A program made the translations under genes and the position numbers. A stretch of 5,981 nucleotides of DNA from Pseudomonadota bacterium (GTDB lineage: Bacteria > Pseudomonadota > Gammaproteobacteria > Xanthomonadales > Rhodanobacteraceae). The DNA lies in the NCBI GenBank assembly GCA_021798675.1, contig JAJZGE010000138.1:1-5981 (forward strand). Reading direction: 5' to 3'. Under the pieces are notes generated by a model that saw nothing but the letters and a program-made list of their open reading frames with translations, did no database searches and had not been told where the DNA came from. This document shows, piece by piece, positions 1 to 4,838 of this stretch; the first letter of the stretch is position 1; every line of letters begins with the position of its first letter.

Positions 1-143
1 AAATCGCGCCGCCGCCGCCGGGCAGGCTGGAGCGTGACGACGATCCGGTCAGTGGCGTGTTGCCTTGGCGCGATGGCTTCGTGGTGTTGCTCGACGCGCG
101 CCGCCTGTACCGCCTGAACGGAGACGGTGACCATGTGGCTTGA
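1..143 (+). CDS. CheW-domain protein, C-terminal end only (5' end outside window)
   Basis: The frame with codons starting at position 3 is open from the left edge to a TGA at 141-143, giving the last 46 residues of a protein. They read as a Pro-rich turn (APPPPG), an acidic stretch, then GVLPWRDGFVVLLDARRLYR. This matches the end of a CheW fold, where an I-x-PPP segment is followed by a G-V-x-x-x-x-D-G-x-V-x-L-L-D-x-x-x-L-Y strand and helix. CheW proteins couple chemoreceptors to the kinase CheA on the cytoplasmic side of the receptor array. The next gene encodes a DUF2802 protein; in Pseudomonas-type flagellar operons a CheW or CheW-like gene precedes such a gene, which supports the call. 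The start and any additional N-terminal domain cannot be seen, so it may be a classical CheW or a longer CheW-like protein. Confidence 0.75.
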   Translation, partial: IAPPPPGRLERDDDPVSGVLPWRDGFVVLLDARRLYRLNGDGDHVA

Positions 144-480
144 GCTGGGCATGCTCGCCCTGCTGCTGGTGGCAGTGGGCCAAAGCGTTTTGCTGGTGCT
201 CATGTGGCGGCAGTCGCGCCGCCTGCAGCGGCGCGTCGATGCACTGTGGCAGAACGCGGCGGGTACCAGCACGGACGTGCCCACCTCGATGCTCGTGACC
301 GCCTTGGGGCGCGTCGAACGCAAGCTCGGCCAGGTGGAGCGGCCGCTGCTGCCCGATCGTTCGTGGGAGCTGGCCAAGCAGCTGGCACGCGAGGGCGCCG
401 ATGCGGAGCAGCTGGTGGCGTGCTGCGGGTTGTCCAGCGACGAGGCGAAGCTGATCGTCGCCATGCGCGCGCCGACCTGA
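133..480 (+). CDS. DUF2802 family membrane-anchored protein of the flagellar/chemotaxis operon
   Basis: This is a 115-residue protein of unknown biochemical function. Residues 2-25 form a hydrophobic, probably single-pass membrane anchor (WLELGMLALLLVAVGQSVLL), followed by a basic stretch (residues about 27-35) that would lie in the cytoplasm. The C-terminal third has the DUF2802 signature: W-E-L-A-K-Q-L-A-R-E-G-A, then LVACCGLSSDEAKLI, which resembles a small helix-turn-helix-like element. I chose ATG 133 over the in-frame GTG at 127 because GGAG at 120-123 lies 9 bases before the ATG but only 3 before the GTG. The gene overlaps the upstream CheW-domain gene by 11 bases, so translation is probably coupled. 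In Pseudomonas a DUF2802 gene follows cheW at the end of the flagellar/chemotaxis operon; a role near the polar motility machinery is only an inference. Confidence 0.8.
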   Translation: MWLELGMLALLLVAVGQSVLLVLMWRQSRRLQRRVDALWQNAAGTSTDVPTSMLVTALGRVERKLGQVERPLLPDRSWELAKQLAREGADAEQLVACCGLSSDEAKLIVAMRAPT

Positions 481-503
481 AGTCCTGCCGGCGCTGGCTT
501 GAG

Positions 504-773
504 CTACTGCTCCGAGGCAGCGTCGTAGACCGCGGCCAGCACCGAGGCGGCGGCGGCGTAGAGCAGCACCGGCACGTCGTCGCGCAGGCGCAGGGCGGCC
601 AACAGGGCCGCGATCTGCGGGTTGGGGTGCAGCGGCAGGCCCATGGCCTGTGCACGTGCGCGCAGGGCCTCCAGCGATTCCGGCGGCAGGCTCGGCCGGG
701 ACTCCGTACTGCCAGCTTGGGAGACGCGCAGGCTGACCCGGCGCGGCGGCGGCGTGCCGGTGGGCGTGTTCAT
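504..773 (-). CDS. Stand-alone FlhB C-terminal-domain protein (FlhX/FhlB type)
   Basis: This 89-residue protein has a polar, Pro/Arg/Ser-rich N-terminus (about residues 1-30) and then a region like the cleaved C-terminal part of FlhB, the substrate-specificity switch of the flagellar type III export apparatus. The match is in A-x-x-M-G-L-P-L-H-P-N-P-x-I-A-x-L-L (residues 41-58), D-D-V-P-V-L-L-Y (65-72) and the closing A-x-S-V-L-A-A-V-Y (75-83), equivalent to the IP-x-x-LY-x-AVA-x-VLA-x-VY end of FlhB. There is no membrane domain and no NPTH autocleavage motif, as expected for a separate FlhB tail. Helicobacter pylori HP1575 is a known relative that can stand in for the FlhB tail. Its ATG overlaps the TGA of the upstream fliK-type gene as ATGA and has no clear Shine-Dalgarno site, suggesting translational coupling. 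It ends in TAG at 504-506. Confidence 0.8.
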   Translation of the reverse strand: MNTPTGTPPPRRVSLRVSQAGSTESRPSLPPESLEALRARAQAMGLPLHPNPQIAALLAALRLRDDVPVLLYAAAASVLAAVYDAASEQ

Positions 774-1915
774 GCGGTGGCCTGCAACAGCACGGCGCTG
801 TAGCGGTTGGGTGGCTCGGGCAGGCCGAGCTGGCAGGTCAGCTGGTCGAGCAGCAGGCCGCAGGCGGCCAGGCGCTGGCGCAGCGCGGTGAACTGGCGTT
901 CCAGCAGGTGCACGGTATCGGGCTGGGCGGCCCAAAGGCGAACCGAGAGGCGCGGCTCGCGCAGCTGCAGCTCGCCCTGGACCGGGCCCAGCGCGGGCAG
1001 GTCGAGCGCGAAGCCCAGGTTCCAGCCGCGGCTGCCGTCGCCGTCGTCGACGGTGTACTCCAGCTGCACCTGCAATACGTCGTTGCCGCCCTCGCCGTGC
1101 ATGGGGATCTCGATCATCCAGGCCGGCAGCGGGCCGGTGCCGGATTCCAGCTGCGCCACTTCGATGCGTGCCAGTGCGGCATGCACTTCGCCTTGCAGGC
1201 GGCCAAGCAGGGGCTTCACGTCCTCCGGCGCCAGCTCCGGCAGCAGTGCGCGCGGCTGCGCCTGCAGGCCGCGCTGCAGCAGCGGCGGCGCGGTTTCGCC
1301 GGCGTTCTGCGCGCCTCCCGGGGGCATCGGTGCGCCGCTGTCCAGCGCGGCGGCGAGGCGCAGCAATGCCGCCTTCCAGTCGTCCTGCAGGGCGGGCGGC
1401 GGCTGCCCCAGCGAGCGGGCCAGGGTGGATTCGAGGAACAGCCCACTGTGTGTGATGGCTTCGCGCAGGCCCTCGCCGCGGGTGATTTCCGCCGGACTGC
1501 GCAGGGCCTGTTCCAGCGAGGCGAGCGCGCTGCGCAGGTCCGGCGGCAGCTGGCGCAGCATCGGGCGCTGCGCCAGCGCGTCGAGCGTGGCCAGCAACGG
1601 CGCGTAGCCGTTTTGCTGCGGCAGGCTCTCGCGCAGGGCGCGCTGCAGGGCGGCATCGGCCGGCGGCGTGAGCATTTCCAGCTGGGGTTGGGCGCCCAGG
1701 CTGAGCACGCGGACCTGGAATTGCGCGGGGAGCTGCGCGCTGACCACGTCCGCCTCCACCGTCAGGCTGCCGATCTGCAGTATCTGCAGCCCCTGCGGGC
1801 TCACCCCAAGCGGTCGCGCGGACAGCACGGTGCCGATGCGCCAGCTTGGCGCCGCCGTGCCGGCGGCGGCGCCTGCCCAGGTCAGGGCGGCGAGGCTGGT
1901 CGGCTGGATGATCAA
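770..1915 (-). CDS. fliK: Flagellar hook-length control protein, FliK type
   Basis: This 381-residue protein is rich in Ala, Leu, Pro and Gln and has no membrane segment, typical of FliK. FliK is a secreted molecular ruler that binds the FlhB tail and switches export from rod/hook to filament subunits. The recognisable part is a C-terminal Flg_hook-like domain at about residues 265-365: MIEIPMHGEGG, paired strands around GWNLGFALDLPALGPVQGEL, then LSVRLWAAQPDTVHLLERQF and a helix ending in the hydrophobic AACGLLLDQL. The N-terminal part is poorly conserved, as usual in the family. The start is uncertain. I use TTG 1913-1915, preceded by a weak CAGG 7 bases upstream; no ATG or GTG gives an intact N-terminus in this frame downstream of the predicted promoter. 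The gene is followed by an FlhB-tail gene through an ATGA overlap. It could be a second FliK in the genome, because it sits outside the usual fliK-fliL context. Confidence 0.8.
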   Translation of the reverse strand: MIIQPTSLAALTWAGAAAGTAAPSWRIGTVLSARPLGVSPQGLQILQIGSLTVEADVVSAQLPAQFQVRVLSLGAQPQLEMLTPPADAALQRALRESLPQQNGYAPLLATLDALAQRPMLRQLPPDLRSALASLEQALRSPAEITRGEGLREAITHSGLFLESTLARSLGQPPPALQDDWKAALLRLAAALDSGAPMPPGGAQNAGETAPPLLQRGLQAQPRALLPELAPEDVKPLLGRLQGEVHAALARIEVAQLESGTGPLPAWMIEIPMHGEGGNDVLQVQLEYTVDDGDGSRGWNLGFALDLPALGPVQGELQLREPRLSVRLWAAQPDTVHLLERQFTALRQRLAACGLLLDQLTCQLGLPEPPNRYSAVLLQATA

Positions 1916-1963
1916 ACTGGGACCTGCATGGGGGTATGGGCCTGAACCGGCTAATCGGGTAGG

Positions 1964-1990
1964 GCATCGGCGGCGTCTGCACGAACTTTA
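1964..1990 (-). promoter_or_regulatory. Sigma-28 (FliA) promoter for the fliK-type/flhX unit
   Basis: Read on the - strand, the -35 element is TAAAGTTC (1990-1983, 7 of 8 against the enteric consensus TAAAGTTT) and the -10 element is GCCGATGC (1971-1964, 6 of 8 against GCCGATAA). The spacer is exactly 11 bases, the standard FliA length. Transcription would start near 1957, leaving about 40 bases before the TTG start at 1915. This also argues against the longer open frame that begins at 1982, upstream of the promoter core. The elements were matched by eye. Confidence 0.65.
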
Positions 1991-2000
1991 GAGCCTAAAG
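1986..2000. repeat. Palindrome CTTTAG-AGC-CTAAAG shared by the two divergent -35 elements
   Basis: Six-base perfect inverted arms (1986-1991 and 1995-2000) flank a three-base centre. The arms contain most of the TAAAG core of each of the two divergent sigma-28 -35 elements, so the symmetry may simply reflect two back-to-back FliA sites. It could also serve as a binding site for a dimeric regulator, for which I have no evidence. Confidence 0.6.
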
Positions 2001-2022
2001 CGACTAGGGTGCCGGCCGATAA
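1996..2022 (+). promoter_or_regulatory. Sigma-28 (FliA) promoter for the STAS-cheY-cheA-mcp operon
   Basis: The -35 element TAAAGCGA (1996-2003) keeps the TAAAG core, the spacer is exactly 11 bases (2004-2014), and the -10 element GCCGATAA (2015-2022) is a perfect match to the FliA consensus. Transcription would start near 2029, about 34 bases before the STAS start at 2063. Chemotaxis and receptor genes are classical FliA targets, which fits the operon that follows. Confidence 0.8.
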
Positions 2023-2062
2023 GCCTGCAGTCAGCGCCAGGTGGCGCGCATGGGGTGACGGC

Positions 2063-2395
2063 ATGGCCGGCAAGCGGGCGGCAAAACACGACGAAGGACA
2101 GGCGGCAGGCGAGGTGGCGACCGTGGTGTTGCCGGCGGACTGCCGCATCGCCGCGCAGGCGGCCCTGCAGGCGGAATTGGCGCAGGCGCTGCAAGGCGGC
2201 GCGATCGAACTCGATGGCAGCCAGGTGGAGCGCGTGGATACCGCCGCGCTGCAGTTGCTGGTGCTGTTGCGCCGGGCGCTGGACGGTTGCAGCGGCACGT
2301 TGGCCTGGCGCGGCAGCAGCGCCGCCCTGAACGATGCAGCCGGCCTGCTCGGCCTGGCACGGATTCTGGAACTGCCGGCCGTCGGGCCGGCCTAA
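2063..2395 (+). CDS. STAS-domain protein (anti-sigma-factor-antagonist/MlaB-like) of the chemotaxis operon
   Basis: This 110-residue cytoplasmic protein has a short polar N-terminus (residues 1-17) and one STAS-like domain. Visible landmarks are the first strand (ATVVLPADCRIAAQAAL), the core G-x-x-I-E-L-D-G-S-x-V-E-R-V-D-T-A-A-L-Q-L-L (residues 46-66) and a closing LNDAAGLLGLARIL. In regulated STAS proteins such as SpoIIAA, the D-S motif at this place carries the phosphorylated Ser; here it is Asp59-Thr60. I chose ATG 2063, preceded by GGGGTG at 2052-2057. The in-frame GTG at 2009 lies inside the sigma-28 promoter, so the longer form cannot be made from that transcript. The stop is 13 bases before cheY. 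STAS genes directly ahead of cheY and cheA recur in some proteobacterial chemosensory clusters; their role is not settled. An accessory role toward CheA or CheY is inference. Confidence 0.8.
   Translation: MAGKRAAKHDEGQAAGEVATVVLPADCRIAAQAALQAELAQALQGGAIELDGSQVERVDTAALQLLVLLRRALDGCSGTLAWRGSSAALNDAAGLLGLARILELPAVGPA
2374..2391 (+). other. Perfect 7-bp hairpin at the STAS/cheY junction
   Basis: GCCGGCC (2374-2380) and GGCCGGC (2385-2391) are exact inverted repeats around a four-base GTCG loop, ending just before the STAS stop codon and about 7 bases before the GAGG of the cheY ribosome-binding site. No T-run follows, so it is not an ordinary intrinsic terminator. It may stabilise or set a processing point in the mRNA, or may be chance in GC-rich coding DNA. 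Confidence 0.4.
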
Positions 2396-2408
2396 CTGAG
2401 GTAGCAGC

Positions 2409-2771
2409 ATGGCAAAGATCCTGGCGGTAGACGATTCGACCTCGATGCGCGGCATGGTGGCCTTCACCCTGCGCGGCGCAGGCCACGAAGTGACCGAGGC
2501 CGAAAACGGCCAATTGGCGCTGGACGCGGCGAGCGCCAGTGCGTTCGACCTGGTGCTTGCCGACGTCAACATGCCGGTGATGGACGGCATCAGCATGGTG
2601 CGCGCGTTGCGCGCCAGGCCGGAGTACCAGGGCGTGCCGATCCTGATGCTCACCACCGAGTCGAACACCGAGAAGAAAATGGAAGGCAAGGCCGCCGGCG
2701 CCACCGGCTGGCTGGTCAAGCCGTTCGATCCCGAGCAGTTGCTGGCGACCGTCAAGCGCGTGCTGGGCTGA
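2409..2771 (+). CDS. cheY: Chemotaxis response regulator, single-domain CheY type
   Basis: A 120-residue single receiver domain with no output domain. All receiver residues are present: acidic pair Asp8-Asp9, phosphoacceptor Asp52 in LVLADVNMPVMDG, the conserved Thr82-Thr83 (LMLTTES), and Lys104-Pro105 in GWLVKPF. CheA phosphorylates such proteins; phospho-CheY then acts on the flagellar motor or serves as a phosphate sink. The position equal to Tyr106 of E. coli CheY is Trp101, a substitution I associate with the CheY encoded directly beside CheA in this type of cluster. The start ATG 2409 follows GAGG at 2398-2401. It sits 13 bases after the STAS gene and 12 before cheA, so all three are surely cotranscribed. 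Whether this CheY turns the motor or feeds another output cannot be told from sequence. Confidence 0.95.
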   Translation: MAKILAVDDSTSMRGMVAFTLRGAGHEVTEAENGQLALDAASASAFDLVLADVNMPVMDGISMVRALRARPEYQGVPILMLTTESNTEKKMEGKAAGATGWLVKPFDPEQLLATVKRVLG

Positions 2772-2783
2772 GGGAACACGTCC

Positions 2784-4802
2784 ATGGCCGCGGTCGACCT
2801 GACTCAGTTCCACAAGACCTTCTTCGAGGAAAGCCTGGAAGGCCTCGACGCCATGGAGGCCGCGCTGCTGGCGCTGGACTCGGGTTCGACCGACCACGAG
2901 CTGGTGCACACCATTTTCCGCGCGGCGCATTCCATCAAGGGCGGCGCGGCGACGTTCGGCTTTGCCGACGTGGCCGCGTTCACCCACGTGGCCGAGTCGC
3001 TGCTGGAGGAGGTGCGCAGCGAGCGCCGGGTGGTGGACGCCGCCCTGACCGACCTGCTGCTGCGATCGGTCGACTGCATGCGCGCGATGCTCGACCGCAC
3101 CGCGCAAGGCCTGCCTGCCGCCGATGCCACCAGCGAGTCGCTGCGCGTCGAACTGGCGCAATTGGTCGAAGGCGAAGTCGCCGCGGTGGCCGTGGCGAGC
3201 AAACCCAAGTCAGCGGCGGTGGCGGGCTGGGACATCCGTTTCGTCGCGATGCCGCACCTGCTGCAGACCGGCAACGAGCCGCTGCGCCTGTTCCGCGAAC
3301 TGCAGCAGCTCGGTCGGCTGGAGGTGCTGCGTGCCTTCATCACCGATGCCGCGCCCGCGGAGTTCGCCGCGATCGATCCCGGCCAGTGCTACCTGGGCTG
3401 GGAGCTGCGCCTGCACGGAGCGGTGGCGCGTGCCGATCTCGACGCCGTATTCGAATGGCTGGACGGCGACTGCGAGCTCGCCATCACAGCGCTGGCCGCG
3501 CCGCAAGAGGCCGCCGCGCCGGCTCCCGTGCCTGCCGCGGCCGCTCCCGCCGTTGCCGCATCAACGGCCGTGCCAGCTGCGGCGCCGGCTGGTGCGCGCG
3601 AGGGATCGGCCTCCGGTCCTGCCGATGGCGGTTCGATCCGCGTCGGCATCGACAAGGTCGATGCGCTGATCGACATGATGGGCGAGCTGGTCATCACCCA
3701 ATCCATGCTCAACGACATCGGCACCAATTTCGACGTGTCGCAGCTGGAGCGCCTGCGCGAAGGGCTGGCGCAGCTCGAGCGCAACACGCGCGAGCTGCAG
3801 GACAGCGTGATGCGCATACGCATGCTGCCGATCGGTTCGGTGTTCAACCGTTTCCCGCGCCTGGTGCGCGACCTCGAGCGCAAGCTGGGCAAACAGGTCA
3901 GGCTGGAGCTGCAGGGCGAGCAGACCGAGCTGGACAAGACCGTGCTCGAGAAGATCGGCGACCCGATGGTGCACCTGGTGCGCAACGCGATCGACCACGG
4001 CCTGGAGGTGCCGGAACAGCGCCGCGCCGCGGGCAAGCCGGAGACCGGCACGCTCACCCTGGACGCCCACCACGAAGGCGGCAACATCGTGGTACGCATC
4101 AGCGACGACGGCGCCGGCCTCAACCGCGAGCGCATCCTGGCCAAGGCCGTCGAGCGTGGCCTGGTTCCGGCCGGCCAGCAGCTCAGCGATGACGAGGTGG
4201 CCGAGCTGATATTCCAGCCCGGCTTCTCCACCGCGGCAGTCGCCACCGACCTTTCCGGCCGCGGCGTGGGCATGGACGTCGTGCGCCGCAACGTGCGCGA
4301 CCTCGGCGGCACCGTGGGCGTGAAGAGCGTGGCCGGTAAGGGCAGCGTGTTCACCATCGCGTTGCCGTTGACGCTGGCGATCATCGATGGCCTGGTCACC
4401 GCGGTGGGCGAGGAGCGCTACATCGTGCCGTTGATCTCCATCGTGGAGTCGCTGCGCCTCGGCGCCGATACGGTGCGCAGGATTGCCGGTGGCGGCGAGG
4501 TGTTCCAGTTCCGTGGCGAATACCTGCCGATCATCCGCCTGCACCGCGCCTTCGGCTGCACGGATGCGATCGCCGAGATCGAGCGCGGCATCGTGGTGGT
4601 GGTCGAGGACGAGGGTCAGCGCGTGGGCTTGCTGGTGGACGAACTACTCGGCCAGCAGCAGGCGGTGATCAAGTCGCTGGAGAAGCATTACGAGCGGGTG
4701 CAGGGCGTATCCGGTGCCACCATCGTCAGCGACGGCTCGGTGGCGTTGATCGTCGACGTGGGCGGCGTGGTGCGGTTGGGGCGGCGCGTCAAGGCAGCCT
4801 GA
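2784..4802 (+). CDS. cheA: Chemotaxis sensor histidine kinase CheA
   Basis: A complete 672-residue CheA, usual length. Domains in order: P1 Hpt (about 1-125) with phosphorylated His49 in FRAAHSIKGG; a P2-like domain (about 146-238: GWDIRF, GNEPLRLFRELQQLG, YLGWELRLHG, VFEWLDGDCEL), probably the CheY docking part; an Ala/Pro linker (239-283); P3 dimerisation helices (about 284-350: RVGIDKVDALIDMMGELVITQ, RELQDSVMRIRMLPI); P4 ATPase (about 350-530) with N box HLVRNAIDHG (397-406), G1 SDDGAGLN (440-447) and G2 SGRGVGMDVV (491-500); and P5, the CheW-like receptor-coupling domain (about 531-672). Acts as a dimer in cytoplasmic receptor arrays, moving phosphate from ATP to His49 and then to CheY. 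The start has GAGGGAA upstream and lies 12 bases after cheY. All catalytic motifs are intact. Confidence 0.97.
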   Translation: MAAVDLTQFHKTFFEESLEGLDAMEAALLALDSGSTDHELVHTIFRAAHSIKGGAATFGFADVAAFTHVAESLLEEVRSERRVVDAALTDLLLRSVDCMRAMLDRTAQGLPAADATSESLRVELAQLVEGEVAAVAVASKPKSAAVAGWDIRFVAMPHLLQTGNEPLRLFRELQQLGRLEVLRAFITDAAPAEFAAIDPGQCYLGWELRLHGAVARADLDAVFEWLDGDCELAITALAAPQEAAAPAPVPAAAAPAVAASTAVPAAAPAGAREGSASGPADGGSIRVGIDKVDALIDMMGELVITQSMLNDIGTNFDVSQLERLREGLAQLERNTRELQDSVMRIRMLPIGSVFNRFPRLVRDLERKLGKQVRLELQGEQTELDKTVLEKIGDPMVHLVRNAIDHGLEVPEQRRAAGKPETGTLTLDAHHEGGNIVVRISDDGAGLNRERILAKAVERGLVPAGQQLSDDEVAELIFQPGFSTAAVATDLSGRGVGMDVVRRNVRDLGGTVGVKSVAGKGSVFTIALPLTLAIIDGLVTAVGEERYIVPLISIVESLRLGADTVRRIAGGGEVFQFRGEYLPIIRLHRAFGCTDAIAEIERGIVVVVEDEGQRVGLLVDELLGQQQAVIKSLEKHYERVQGVSGATIVSDGSVALIVDVGGVVRLGRRVKAA

Positions 4803-4838
4803 CGCAAGCGACTCGACCGGCACCCGAAAGGGGGCGTG

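Noticed and set aside
487..498. Possible terminator stem GCCGGCGCTGGC between the convergent genes
   Set aside because: At most four pairs can form with a normal loop, one mismatch-like G-T pair weakens longer pairing, and no T-run is present on either strand.
774..1982. N-terminal extension of the FlhB-tail frame, open without stop from 1982 down to 504 on the - strand
   Set aside because: The extension lies inside the fliK-type gene in another frame, is a low-complexity Arg/Ala/Gly/Pro string with no family likeness, and would begin upstream of the sigma-28 promoter core. The domain and the ATGA overlap support a start at 773.
2009..2062. Longer STAS protein starting at GTG 2009
   Set aside because: This start falls within the spacer of the sigma-28 promoter, so it would not be in the transcript. 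ATG 2063 has a ribosome-binding site and precedes the domain.
2355..2370. Sigma-54-like TGGCACG-GATT-CTGG inside the STAS gene
   Set aside because: The -24 part matches, but the essential GC at -12 is GG, and the site lies within coding sequence of an operon that already has a strong promoter.
3498..3632. Repetitive Ala/Pro coding stretch in cheA
   Set aside because: It is the ordinary flexible linker between P2 and P3, not a DNA repeat or a phase-variable tract.
3389..4544. Long open frames on the - strand across cheA, and on the + strand across the fliK-type gene (908-1945)
   Set aside because: They are opposite to genes with clear domains and catalytic motifs, have compositions expected of GC-rich shadows, and show no recognisable families.
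4803..4838. Possible separate promoter for the receptor gene
   Set aside because: The 36-base gap has a ribosome-binding site but no sigma-28, sigma-54 or sigma-70 pattern that I can see.
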